A program made the position numbers and the translations under genes. Shown here piece by piece: positions 50,701-64,000 of a stretch of DNA of 64,000 bases. Every line of letters begins with the position of its first letter. Within the stretch, counting starts at the first letter, position 1. Source of the DNA: Clusia tigrina (lineage: Eukaryota; Arthropoda; Insecta; Diptera; Clusiidae); the NCBI GenBank assembly GCA_920105625.2, contig OV050030.1, positions 215,496,325-215,560,324 on the forward strand. Reading direction: 5' to 3'. Below the pieces are notes generated by a model. It was given only the letters and a program-made list of their open reading frames with translations. It made no database searches and had not been told where the DNA came from.

Positions 50701-53700
50701 CATCTATACGGCGCATCCTATACCAATCAAAGTTTGCAACAATCAAATGCGTGTAACTTTTTACTGGAGCTTAATAAAATCTTGAAATTTTGTGACAATA
50801 AAGCACTCGAGCCTCTTTTCAATTTAAGCTATCGCTCATAGCTATGCTACCCTTGACTCCCAAATCAAATACTGATAAAACTTCAAATGGCCCTAACTTC
50901 TATATAGTGCGTCCTATACCTATCAAAGTTTGCAACAATCAAATGCTTGCAACTTTTTACTTGCGAGTCATAAAATCTTGAAATTTTGTGACAACAAAGC
51001 ACTCGTGCCTCTTGTCAATTAAAGTTGTCGCTCATTCCTATGCTACCCTTGAGTCCCGGATCAAACACTGATAAAACAATGGCCCTAAATACTTTACTAT
51101 GCGTCCTACACTTATCAAATGCAACAATCAAATGCTTGTAACTTTTTACTGCAGCGTCATAAAACCTTGAAATTTTGTGACAAAAAATACTCGAGCCTCT
51201 TATCAATTTAAGTTATCGCTCATAGCTATGCTACAATTGAGTCCCAAATCAAACACTGATAAAACTTCAAATGGCCCTAAATTCTATACGGTGCGTCCTA
51301 CATCTATCAAAGTATGCAACAATCAAATGCTTGCAAGTTTTTACTGGAGCATCATAAAACCTTGAAATTTTTTGACAATAAAGTACTCGAACCTCTTATC
51401 AATTTAAGTTATCGCTCATAGCTATGCTACAATTGAGTCCCAAATCAACCACTGCTAAAAGTTCAAATGGCCCTAACTTCTATACGGTCCGTCCTCCACC
51501 TATCAAAGTTTGCCACATTCAAATGCTTGTAAGTTTTTACTGGAGCGTCATAAAACCTTGAAATTTTGTGACAATAAAGTAATCGTGCCATTTTTCAATT
51601 AAAGTTATCGCTCACTGCTATGCTTCCCTTGAGTCCCAAATCAAACACTGATAAAACTTTAAATGGCCCCAATATCTGTACTTTGCGTCCTACACCTAAG
51701 AAAATTGTCAACAATAAAATGCTAGTAACTTTTTACTGGAGCGCCATAAAAGCTTGAAATTTTGTGACAATAAAGTACTCGAGCCTCTTACCAATTTAAG
51801 CTTATAGCTATGCTACCCTTGAGTCCCAAATCAAACACTGCTAAAACTTCAAATGGCACTAACTTCTATATGGTGCGTCCTACACTTATCAAAGTTTGCA
51901 ACAATCAAATGCTTGTAACTTTTTACTGCAGCGTCATAAAATCTTGAAATTTTGTGACAATAAAGTACTCGAGCCTCTTATCAATTTAAGTTATCGCTCA
52001 TAGCTATACTACCCTTGAGTCCCAAATAAAACACTGATAAAACTTCAAATGGCCCTAACTTCTATACGGTGCGTCCTACACCTGTCAAATTTTGCAACAT
52101 TCAAATGCTTGTAACTTTTTACTGGAGTGGCATAGAATCTTGAAATTTTGTGACAATAAAGTACTCGAGCCTTTTATCAATTTAAGTTATCGCTCATAGC
52201 TATGCTACAATTGAGTCCCAAATCAAACACTGATAAAATGGCCCTAACTTCTATACGCTGCGTCCTACATCTATCCGAGTATGCAACAATCAAATGCTTG
52301 CGAGTTTTTACTGGAGCGTCATAAAACCTTGAAATTTTGTGACAATAAATTACTCGAGCCTCTTATCAATTTAAGCTATCGCTCATAGCATTGCTACCCT
52401 TGAGTCCAAAAACCACTGAAAGTTCGAATTGCCCTAGCTTCTATACGGTGCGTCCTATACCTATCAAAGTTTGCAACAATCAAATGCTTGTAACTTTTTA
52501 CTGGAGCGTCATAAAATCTTGAAATTTTGTGACAATAAAGTACTCGAGCCTCATGTCAATTTAAGCGACCCTTGAGTCCCAAAACAAACACTGATAAAAC
52601 TTCAAATGGCCCTAACTTCTATACGGTGCGTCCTACACCTATAAAATTTTGCAACATTCAAATGCTTGTAACTTTTTACTGGAGTGTCATAGAATCATGA
52701 AATTTTGTGACAATAAAGTACTCGAGTGTCTTATCAATTTAAGCTATAACTCATAGCTATGCTACCCTTGAGTCGCAAATCAAACACTGCGAAACCTTCA
52801 AATGGCCCTAACTTCTAGGGTGCATCCTATACTTATCAAAGTTTGCAACAATCAAATGCTTGTAACTTTTTACTGGAGCGTCATATAATCGTGAAATTTT
52901 GTGACAATAAAGTACTCGAGCCTCTTGCCAATTTAAGCTATCCTCATTGCTATGCTACCCTTGAGTCCCAAATCAAACACTGATGAAACATCAAATGGCA
53001 TAAACTTGTATACGGTGCGTCCTACACCTATCAAAGTTTGCAACAATAAAATGCTTATAACATTTTACTGCAGCGTCATAAAACCTTGAAATTTTGTGAC
53101 AATAAAGTACTCGGGCCTCTTGTTAATTAAAGTTGTCGCTGATTGCTATGCTACCCTTGAGTCCCAAATCAAACACTGTTAAAACTTCAAATGGCCCTAA
53201 CTTCTATACTGCGCATCCTATACCAATCAAAGTTTGCAACAATCAAATGCATGTAACTTTTTACTGGAGCTTAAAAAAATCTTGAAATTTTGTGACAATA
53301 AAGCACTCGAGCCTCTTTTCAATTTAATCTATCGCTCATAGCTATGCTACCCTTGACTCCCAAATCAAATACTGATAAAACTTCAAATGGCCCTAACTTC
53401 TATACGGCGCATCCTATACCAATCAAAGTTTGCAACAATCAAATGCGTGTAACTTTTTACTGGAGCTTAATAAAATCTTGAAATTTTGTGACAATAAAGC
53501 ACTCGAGCCTCTTTTCAATTTAAGCTATCGCTCATAGCTATGCTACGCTTGACTCCCAAATCAAATACTGATAAAACTTCAAATGGCCCTAACTTCTATA
53601 TGGTGCGTCCTATACCTATCAAAGTTTGCAACAATCAAATGCTTGTAACTTTTTACTGGAGCGTCATAAAATCTTGAAATTTTGTGACAATAAAGTACTC

Positions 53701-56700
53701 GAGCCTCTTGCCAATTTAAGCTATCCTCATAGCTATGCTACCCTTGAGTCCCAAATCAAACACTGATAAAACATCAAATGGCATAAACTTCTATACGGTG
53801 CGTCCTACACCTATCAAAGTTTGCAACAATAAAATGCTTGTAACTTTTTACTGGAGCGTCATAAAACCTTGAAATTTTGTGACAATAAAGTACTCGGGCC
53901 TCTTGTTAATTAAAGTTGTCGCTAATTGCTATGCTACCCTTGAGTCCCAAATCAAACACTGATAAAACTTCAACTGGCCCTAACATCTATACGGCGCATC
54001 CTATACCAATCAAAGTTTGCAACAATCAAATGCGTGTAACTTTTTACTGGAGCTTAATAAAATCTTGAAATTTTGTGACAATAAAGCACTCGAGCCTCTT
54101 TTCAATTTAAGCTATCGCTCATAGCTATGCTACCCTTGACTCCCAAATCAAATACTGATAAAACTTCAAATGGCCCTAACTTCTATATGGTGCGTCCTAT
54201 ACCTATCAAAGTTTGCAACAATCAAATGCTTGCAACTTTTTACTTGCGAGTCATAAAATCTTGAAATTTTGTGAAAACAAAGCACTCGTGCCTCTTGTCA
54301 ATTAAAGTTGTCGCTCATTCCTATGCTACCCTTGAGTCCCGGATCAAACACTGATAAAACAATGGCCCTAAATACTGTACTATGCGTCCTACACTTATCA
54401 AATGCAACAATCAAATGCTTGTAACTTTTTACTGCAGCGTCATAAAACCTTGAAATTTTGTGACAAAAAATACTCGAGCCTCTTATCAATTTAAGTTATC
54501 GCTCATAGCTATGCTACAATTGAGTCCCAAATCAAACACTGATAAAACTTCAAATGGCCCTAAATTCTATACGGTGCGTCCTACATCTATCAAAGTATGC
54601 AACAATCAAATGCTTGCAAGTTTTTACTGGAGCATCATAAAACCTTGAAATTTTTTGACAATAAAGTACTCGAACCTCTTATCAATTTAAGTTATCGCTC
54701 ATAGCTATGCTACAATTGAGTCCCAAATCAACCACTGCTAAAAGTTCAAATGGCCCTAACTTCTATACGGTCCGTCCTCCACCTATCAAAGTTTGCCACA
54801 TTCAAATGCTTGTAAGTTTTTACTGGAGCGTCATAAAACCTTGAAATTTTGTGACAATAAAGTAATCGTGCCATTTTTCAATTAAAGTTATCGCTCACTG
54901 CTATGCTTCCCTTGAGTCCCAAATCAAACACTGATAAAACTTTAAATGGCCCCAATATCTGTACTTTGCGTCCTACACCTAAGAAAATTGTCAACAATAA
55001 AATGCTAGTAACTTTTTACTGGAGCGCCATAAAAGCTTGAAATTTTGTGACAATAAAGTACTCGAGCCTCTTACCAATTTAAGCTTATAGCTATGCTACC
55101 CTTGAGTCCCAAATCAAACACTGCTAAAACTTCAAATGGCACTAAATTCTATATGGTGCTTCCTACACTTATCAAAGTTTGCAACAATCAAATGCTTGTA
55201 ACTTTTTACTGCAGCGTCATAAAATCTTGAAATTTTGTGACAATAAAGTACTCGAGCCTCTTATCAATTTAAGTTATCGCTCATAGCTATACTACCCTTG
55301 AGTCCCAAATAAAACACTGATAAAACTTCAAATGGCCCTAACTTCTATACGGTGCGTCCTACACCTGTCAAATTTTGCAACATTCAAATGCTTGTAACTT
55401 TTTACTGGAGTGGCATAGAATCTTGAAATTTTGTGACAATAAAGTACTCGAGCCTTTTATCAATTTAAGTTATCGCTCATAGCTATGCTACAATTGAGTC
55501 CCAAATCAAACACTGATAAAACTTCAAATGGCCCTAACTTCTATACGCTGCGTCCTACATCTATCAGAGTATGCAACAATCAAATGCTTGCGAGTTTTTA
55601 CTGGAGCGTCATAAAACCTTGAAATTTTGTGACAATAAATTACTCGAGCCTCTTATCAATTTAAGCTATCGCTCATAGCTATGCTACCCTTGAGTCCAAA
55701 AAACACTGAAAGTTCGAATTGCCCTAGCTTCTATACGGTGCGTCCTATACCTATCAAAGTTTGCAACAATCAAATGCTTGTAACTTTTTACTGGAGCGTC
55801 ATAAAATCTTGAAATTTTGTGACAATAAAGTACTCGAGTGTCTTATCAATTTAAGCTATAGCTCATAGCTATGCTACCCCTGAGTCGCAAATCAAACACT
55901 GCTAAACCTTCAAATGGCCCTAACTTCTAGGGTGCATCCTATACTTATCAAAGTTTGCAACAATCAAATGCTTGTAACTTTTTACTGGAGCGTCATAAAA
56001 TCGTGAAATTTTGTGACAATAAAGTACTCGAGCCTCTTGCCAATTTAAGCTATCCTCATTGCTATGCTACCCTTGAGTCCCAAATCAAACACTGATGAAA
56101 CATCAAATGGCATAAACTTGTATACGGTGCGTCCTACACCTATCAAAGTTTGCAACAATAAAATGCTTATAACATTTTACTGGAGCGTCATAAAACCTTG
56201 AAATTTTGTGACAATAAAGTACTCGGGCCTCTTGTTAATTAAAGTTGTCGCTGATTGCTATGCTACCCTTGAGTCCCAAATCAAACACTGTTAAAACTTC
56301 AAATGGCCCTAACTTCTATACGGCGCATCCTATACCAATCAAAGTTTGCAACAATCAAATGCATGTAACTTTTTACTGGAGCTTAAAAAAATCTTGAAAT
56401 TTTGTGACAATAAAGCACTCGAGCCTCTTTTCAATTTAATCTATCGCTCATAGCTATGCTACTCTTGACTCCCAAATCAAACACTGATAAAACTTCAAAT
56501 GGCCCTAGCTTCTATATGGTGCGTCCTATACCTATCAAAGTTTGCAACAATCAAATGCTTACTGGAGCGTCATAAAACCTTGAAATGTTGTGACAATAAA
56601 GTACTCGAGCCTCTTATCAATTTAAGTTATCGCTCATAGCTATGCTACAATTGAGTCCCAAATCAACCACTGCTAAAAGTTCAAATGGCCCTAACTTCCA

Positions 56701-59700
56701 TACGGTGCGTCCTGTATCTATCAAAGTTGGCAACAATCAAATGCTTGTAACTTTTTACTGCAGCGTCATAAAACCTTGAAATTTTGTGACAATAAAGAAC
56801 TTGAGCCTCTTGTCAATTTAAGCTATCGCTCATAGCTATGCTACCCTTGAGTCACAAATCAAACACTGATAAAACTACAAATTTCCCTAACTTCTATACG
56901 GTCCGTCCTCCACCTATCAAAGTTTGCCACATTCAAATGCTTGTAACTTTTTACTGGAGCGTCATAAAACCTTGAAATTTTGTGACAATAAAGTAATCGT
57001 GCCTTTTTTTAATTAAAGTTATCGCTCACTGCTATGCTTCCCTAGAGTCCCAAATCAAACACTGATAAAACTTTAAATGGCCCCAATATCTGTACTTTGC
57101 GTCCTACACCTAAGAAAATTGTCAACAATCAAATGCTTGTAACTTTTTACTGGAGCGCCATAAAAGCTTGAAATTTTGTGACAATAAAGTACTCGAGCCT
57201 CTTACCAATTTAAGCTTATAGCTATGCTACCCTTGAGTCCCAAATCAAACACTGCTAAAACTTCAAATGGCACTAACTTCTATATGGTGCGTCCTACACC
57301 TATCAAAGTTTGCAACAATCAAATGCTTGTAACTTTTTACTGCAGCGTCATAAAATCTTGAAATTTTGTGACAATAAAGTACTCGAGCCTCTTATCAATT
57401 TAAGTTATCGCTCATAGCTATGCTACCCTTGAGTCCCAAATCAAACACTGATAAAACTTCAAATGGCCCTAACTTCTATACGGTGCGTCCTACACCTATC
57501 AAATTTTGCAACATTCAAATGCTTGTAACTTTTTACTGGGGTGGCATAGAAACTTGAAATTTTGTGACAATAAAGTACTCGAGCCTTTTATAAATTTAAG
57601 TTATCGCTCATAGCTATGCTACCCTTGAGTCCCATATCAAATACTGATAAAACTTCAAATGGCCCTAACTTCTATATGGTGCGTCCTATACCTATCAAAG
57701 TTTGCAACAATCAAATGCTTGCAACTTTTTACTTGCGAGTCATAAAATCTTGAAATTTTGTGACAACAAAGCACTCGTGCCTCTTGTCAATTAAAGTTGT
57801 CGCTCATTCCTATGCTACCCTTGAGTCCCGGATCAAACACTGATAAAACAATGGCCCTAAATACTGTACTATGCGTCCTACACTTATCAAATGCAACAAT
57901 CAAATGCTTGTAACTTTTTACTGCAGCGTCATAAAACCTTGAAATTTTGTGACAAAAAATACTCGAGCCTCTTATCAATTTAAGTTATCGCTCATAGCTA
58001 TGCTACAATTGAGTCCCAAATCAAACACTGATAAAACTTCAAATGGCCCTAAGTTCTATACGGTGCGTCCTACATCTATCAAAGTATGCAACAATCAAAT
58101 GCTTGCAAGTTTTTACTGGAGCATCATAAAACCTTGAAATTTTTTGACAATAAAGTACTCGAACCTCTTATCAATTTAAGTTATCGCTCATAGCTATGCT
58201 ACAATTGAGTCCCAAATCAACCACTGCTAAAAGTTCAAATGGCCCTAACTTCTATACGGTCCGTCCTCCACCTATCAAAGTTTGCCACATTCAAATGCTT
58301 GTAAGTTTTTACTGGAGCGTCATAAAACCTTGAAATTTTGTGACAATAAAGTAATCGTGCCATTTTTCAATTAAAGTTATCGCTCACTGCTATGCTTCCC
58401 TTGAGTCCCAAATCAAACACTGATAAAACTTTAAATGGCCCCAATATCTGTACTTTGCGTCCTACACCTAAGAAAATTGTCAACTATCAAATGCTAGTAA
58501 CTTTTTACTGGAGCGCCATAAAAGCTTGAAATTTTGTGACAATAAAGTACTCGAGCCTCTTACCAATTTAAGCTTATAGCTATGCTACCCTTGAGTCCCA
58601 AATCAAACACTGCTAAAACTTCAAATGGCACTAACTTCTATATGGTGCGTCCTACACCTATCAAAGTTTGCAACAATCAAATGCTTGTAACTTTTTACTG
58701 CAGCGTCATAAAATCTTGAAATTTTGTGACAATAAAGTACTCGAGCCTCTTATCAATTTAAGTTATCGCTCATAGCTATGCTGCCCTTGAGTCCCAAATA
58801 AAACACTGATAAAACTTCAAATGGCCCTAACTTCTATACGGTGCGTCCTACACCTGTCAAATTTTGCAACATTCAAATGCTTGTAACTTTTTACTGGAGT
58901 GGCATAGAATCTTGAAATTTTGTGACAATAAAGTACTCGAGCCTTTTATCAATTTAAGTTATCGCTCATAGCTATGCTACAATTGAGTCCCAAATCAAAC
59001 ACTGATAAAACTTCAAATGGCCCTAACTTCTATACGCTGCGTCCTACATCTATCAGAGTATGCAACAATCAAATGCTTGCGAGTTTTTACTGGAGCGTCA
59101 TAAAACCTTGAAATTTTGTGACAATAAATTACTCGAGCCTCTTATCAATTTAAGCTATCGCTCATAGCTATGCTACCCTTGAGTCCAAAAAACACTGAAA
59201 GTTCGAATTGCCCTAGCTTCTATACGGTGCGTCCTATACCTATCAAAGTTTGCAACAATCAAATGCTTGTAACTTTTTACTGGAGCGTCATAAAATCTTG
59301 AAATTTTGTGACAATAAAGTACTCGAGCCTCATGTCAATTTAAGCGACCCTTGAGTCCCAAATCAAACACTGATAAAACTTCAAATGGCCCTAACTTCTA
59401 TACGGTGCGTCCTACACCTATAAAAATTTGCAACATTCAAATGCTTGTAACTTTTTACTGGAGTGTCATAGAATCATTAAATTTTGTGACAATAAAGTAC
59501 TCGAGTGTCTTATCAATTTAAGCTATAGCTCATAGCTATGCTACCCTTGAGTCGCAAATCAAACACTGCTAAACCTTCAAATGGCCCTAACTTCTAGGGT
59601 GCATCCTATACTTATCAAAGTTTGCAACAATCAAATGCTTGTAACTTTTTACTGGAGCGTCATAAAATCGTGAAATTTTGTGACAATAAAGTACTCGAGC

Positions 59701-62700
59701 CTCTTGCCAATTTAAGCTATCCTCATTGCTATGCTACCCTTGAGTCCCAAATCAAACACTGATGAAACATCAAATGGCATAAACTTGTATACGGTGCGTC
59801 CTACACCTATCAAAGTTTGCAACAATAAAATGCTTATAACATTTTACTGGAGCGTCATAAAACCTTGAAATTTTGTGACAATAAAGTACTCGGGCCTCTT
59901 GGTTATTAAAGTTGTCGCTGATTGCTATGCTACCCTTGAGTCCCAAATCAAACACTGTTAAAACTTCAAATGGCCCTAACTTCTATACGGCGCATCCTAT
60001 ACCAATCAAAGTTTGCAACAATCAAATGCATGTAACTTTTTACTGGAGCTTAATAAAATCTTGAAATTTTGTGACAATAAAGTACTCGAGCCTCTTTTCA
60101 ATTTAAGCTATCGCTCATAGCTATGCTACCCTTGACTCCCAAATCAAACACTGATAAAACTTCAAATGGCCCTAGCTTCTACATGGTGCGTCCTATACCT
60201 ATCAAAGTTTGCAACAATCAAATGCTTGCAACTTTTTACTTGCGAGTCATAAAATCTTGAAATTTTGTGAAAATAAAGCACTCGTGCATCTTGTCAATTA
60301 AAGTTGTCGCTCATTCCTATACTACCCTTGAGTCCCGGATCAAACACTGATAAAACAATGGCTCTAAATACTGTACTATGCGTCCTACACTTATCAAATG
60401 CAACAATCAAATGCTTGTAACTTTTTACTGCAGCGTCATAAAACCTTGAAATTTTTTGACAAAAAAGTACTCGAGCCTCTTATCAATTTAAGTTATCGCT
60501 CATAGCTATGCTACAATTGAGTCCCAAATCAAACACTGATAAAACTTCAAATGGCCCTAACTTCTATATGGTGCGTCCTACATCTATCAAAGTATGCAAC
60601 AATCAAATGCTTGCAAGTTTTTACTTGAGCGTCATAAAACCTTGTAATTTTGTGACAATAAAGTACTCCAGCCTCTTATCAATTTAAGTTATCGCTCATA
60701 GGTATGCTACAATTGAGTCCCAAATCAACCACTGCTAAAAGTTCAAATGGCCCTAACTTCTATACGGTGCGTCCTGTATCTATCAAAGTTGGCAACAATC
60801 AAATGCTTGTAACTTTTTACTGCAGCGTCATAAAACCTTGAAATTTTGTGACAATAAAGAACTTGAGCCTCTTGTCAATTTAAGCTATCGCTCATAGCTA
60901 TGCTACCCTTGAGTCCCAAATCAAACACTGATAAAACTACAAATTTCCCTACTTCTATACGGTCCGTCCTCCACCTATCAAAGTTTGCCACATTCAAATG
61001 CTTGTAACTTTTTACTGGAGCGTCATAAAACCTTGAAATTTTGTGACAATAAAGTAATCGTGCCTTTTTTTAATTAAAGTTATCGCTCACTGCTATGCTT
61101 CCCTAGAGTCCCAAATCAAACACTGATAAAACTTTAAATGGCCCCAATATCTGTACTTTGCGTCCTACACCTAAGAAAATTGTCAACAATCAAATGCTTG
61201 TAACTTTTTACTGGAGCGCCATAAAAGCTTGAAATTTTGTGACAATAAAGTACTCGAGCCTCTTACCAATTTAAGCTTATAGCTATGCTACCCTTGAGTC
61301 CCAAATCAAACACTGCTAAAACTTCAAATGGCACTAACTTCTATATGGTGCGCCCTACACCTATCAAAGTTTGCAACAATCAAAAGTTTGTAACTTTTTA
61401 CTGCAGCGTAATAAAATCTTGAAATTTTGTGAGAATAAAATACTCGAGCCTCTTATCAATTTAAGTTATTGCTCATAGCTATGCTACCCTTGAGTCCCAA
61501 ATCAAACACTGATAAAACTTTAAATGGCCCTAACTTCTATACGCTGCGTCCTACATCTATCAAAGTTTGCAACAATCAAATGCTTGTAACTTTTTACTGG
61601 AGCGTCATAAAATCTTGAAATTTGGTGACAATAAAGTACTCGAGACTCTTATCAATTTAAGTTATCGCTCATAGCTATGCTACCCTTGAGTCCCAAATAA
61701 AACACTGATAAAACTTCAAATGGCCCTAACTTCTATACGGTGCGTCCTACACCTGTCAAATTTTGCAACATTCAAATGCTTGTAACTTTTTACTGGAGTG
61801 GCATAGAATCTTGAAATTTTGTGACAATAAAGTACTCGAGCCTTTTATCAATTTAAGTTATCGCTCATAGCTATGCTACAATTGAGTCCCAAATCAAACA
61901 CTGATAAAACTTCAAATGGCCCTAACTTCTATACGCTGCGTCCTACATCTATCAGAGTATGCAACAATCAAATGCTTGCGAGTTTTTACTGGAGCGTCAT
62001 AAAACCTTGAAATTTTGTGACAATAAATTACTCGAGCCTCTTATCAATTTAAGCTATCGCTCATAGCTATGCTACCCTTGAGTCCAAAAAACACTGAAAG
62101 TTCGAATTGCCCTAGCTTCTATACGGTGCGTCCTATACCTATCAAAGTTTGCAACAATCAAATGCTTGTAACTTTTTACTGGAGCGTCATAAAATCTTGA
62201 AATTTTGTGACAATAAAGTACTCGAGCCTCATGTCAATTTAAGCGACCCTTGAGTCCCAAATCAAACACTGATAAAACTTCAAATGGCCCTAACTTCTAT
62301 ACGGTGCGTCCTACACCTATAAAATTTTGCAACATTCAAATGCTTGTAACTTTTTACTGGAGTGTCATAGAATCATTAAATTTTGTGACAATAAAGTACT
62401 CGAGTGTCTTATCAATTTAAGCTATAGCTCATAGCTATGCTACCCTTGAGTCGCAAATCAAACACTGCTAAACCTTCAAATGGCCCTAACTTCTAGGGTG
62501 CATCCTATACTTATCAAAGTTTGCAACAATCAAATGCTTGTAACTTTTTACTGGAGCGTCATAAAATCGTGAAATTTTGTGACAATAAAGTACTCGAGCC
62601 TCTTGCCAATTTAAGCTATCCTCATTGCTATGCTACCCTTGAGTCCCAAATCAAACACTGATGAAACATCAAATGGCATAAACTTGTATACGGTGCGTCC

Positions 62701-64000
62701 TACACCTATCAAAGTTTGCAACAATAAAATGCTTATAACATTTTACTGGAGCGTCATAAAACCTTGAAATTTTGTGACAATAAAGTACTCGGGCCTCTTG
62801 GTTATTAAAGTTGTCGCTGATTGCTATGCTACCCTTGAGTCCCAAATCAAACACTGTTAAAACTTCAAATGGCCCTAACTTCTATACGGCGCATCCTATA
62901 CCAATCAAAGTTTGCAACAATCAAATGCATGTAACTTTTTACTGGAGCTTAATAAAATCTTGAAATTTTGTGACAATAAAGTACTCGAGCCTCTTTTCAA
63001 TTTAAGCTATCGCTCATAGCTATGCTACCCTTGACTCCCAAATCAAACACTGATAAAACTTCAAATGGCCCTAGCTTCTATATGGTGCGTCCTATACCTA
63101 TCAAAGTTTGCAACAATCAAATGCTTGCAACTTTTTACTTGCGAGTCATAAAATCTTGAAATTTTGTGAAAATAAAGCACTCGTGCATCTTGTCAATTAA
63201 AGTTGTCGCTCATTCCTATGCTACCCTTGAGTCCCGGATCAAACACTGATAAAACAATGGCTCTAAATACTGTACTATGCGTCCTACACTTATCAAATGC
63301 AACAATCAAATGCTTGTAACTTTTTACTGCAGCGTCATAAAACCTTGAAATTTTTTGACAAAAAAGTACTCGAGCCTCTTATCAATTTAAGTTATCGCTC
63401 ATAGCTATGCTACAATTGAGTCCCAAATCAAACACTGATAAAACTTCAAATGGCCCTAACTTCTATATGGTGCGTCCTACATCTATCAAAGTATGCAACA
63501 ATCAAATGCTTGCAAGTTTTTACTTGAGCGTCATAAAACCTTGTAATTTTGTGACAATAAAGTACTCGAGCCTCTTATCAATTTAAGTTATCGCTCATAG
63601 GTATGCTACAATTGAGTCCCAAATCAACCACTGCTAAAAGTTCAAATGGCCCTAACTTCTATACGGTGCGTCCTGTATCTATCAAAGTTGGCAACAATGA
63701 AATGCTTGTAACTTTTTACTGCAGCGTCATAAAACCTTGAAATTTTGTGACAATAAAGAACTTGAGCCTCTTGTCAATTTAAGCTATCGCTCATAGCTAT
63801 GCTACCCTTGAGTCCCAAATCAAACACTGATAAAACTACAAATTTCCCTACTTCTATACGGTCCGTCCTCCACCTATCAAAGTTTGCCACATTCAAATGC
63901 TTGTAACTTTTTACTGGAGCGTCATAAAACCTTGAAATTTTGTGACAATAAAGTAATCGTGCCTTTTTTTAATTAAAGTTATCGCTCACTGCTATGCTTC
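47721..64000 (+). repeat. Higher-order repeat of array III, units 2500-3667 bp
   Basis: The marker CTCGAGTGTCTTATCAATTT occurs at 47721, 50221, 52721, 55833, 59500 and 62399, giving unit lengths of 2500, 2500, 3112, 3667 and 2899 bp. The first two units match almost base for base. Later ones gain or lose groups of monomers: a 783 bp step (four monomers) separates CAACAATAAA at 53041 and 53824. A 2899 bp offset holds from about 59.5 kb to the window end, for example GTGCATCTTGTC 60284/63183. Confidence 0.85.

Larger units (their letters stand above)
42924..64000 (+). repeat. Satellite array III, ~196 bp monomers
   Basis: 21 kb of the same satellite in the same orientation, running off the window end. 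The first 2.7 kb matches array II after copy A, variant by variant. About 45.65-47.72 kb holds more diverged monomers with little higher-order structure. From 47.72 kb a new set of variants forms long higher-order units: AATCGTGCCATTTTTCAATT, ATTGAGTCCCAAATCAACC, TACTGCAGCGTC and TAGGGTGCATCC. No gene is seen. The 61-63 residue frames that recur here simply repeat with these units. Confidence 0.97.

Overview
This window is eukaryotic heterochromatin, most likely from an insect. About 51.7 of 64 kb is one A+T-rich tandem satellite with a basic monomer of about 196 bp. The rest is two islands of nested transposable elements. I found no host protein-coding gene and no rRNA or tRNA gene. The insect assignment rests on three things: the LOA-type LINE with a DUF4780-like ORF1, the compact mdg3/blastopia-like Ty3/gypsy element, and a (TAACC)3 tail matching the insect telomere motif. 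The order is not certain. Diptera would fit the transposons, but the window alone does not prove it.

Layout. Satellite array I runs 1-5103, array II 11594-37141 and array III 42924-64000. All monomers lie head to tail in the same orientation. Between the arrays sit two copies, A (5104-11593) and B (37142-42923), of a non-autonomous DNA transposon. It has about 11 bp terminal inverted repeats (CCCCTCTATTC), a 3 bp TAA target duplication and a long (TA)n core. Both copies occupy the same base of the same satellite variant. The satellite monomers on either side also match in order, so one insertion was copied as part of a larger satellite segment. A matching unoccupied site survives at 27439-27441.

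After that duplication each copy received its own retrotransposon. Copy A holds a 5.49 kb LOA-like LINE (6064-11550, + strand, 7 bp target duplication). Its ORF1 and ORF2 (endonuclease, reverse transcriptase, RNase H, CCHC) are broken by frameshifts and one nonsense codon. Copy B holds a 4.94 kb Ty3/gypsy element (37530-42469, - strand) with 329 bp LTRs that look identical, a tRNA-Leu-type primer site and one gag-pol frame interrupted by a single-base frameshift in the reverse transcriptase. Identical LTRs make it the youngest insertion in the window.

The satellite has several higher-order periods: 1393 bp, about 3524 bp, 540 bp, about 775 bp, and 2500-3667 bp in array III. Recurrent truncated monomers act as tracers of repeated unequal exchange or segmental duplication. 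All alignments were made by eye. No database search was possible, so family names for the satellite and the small transposon are left open.
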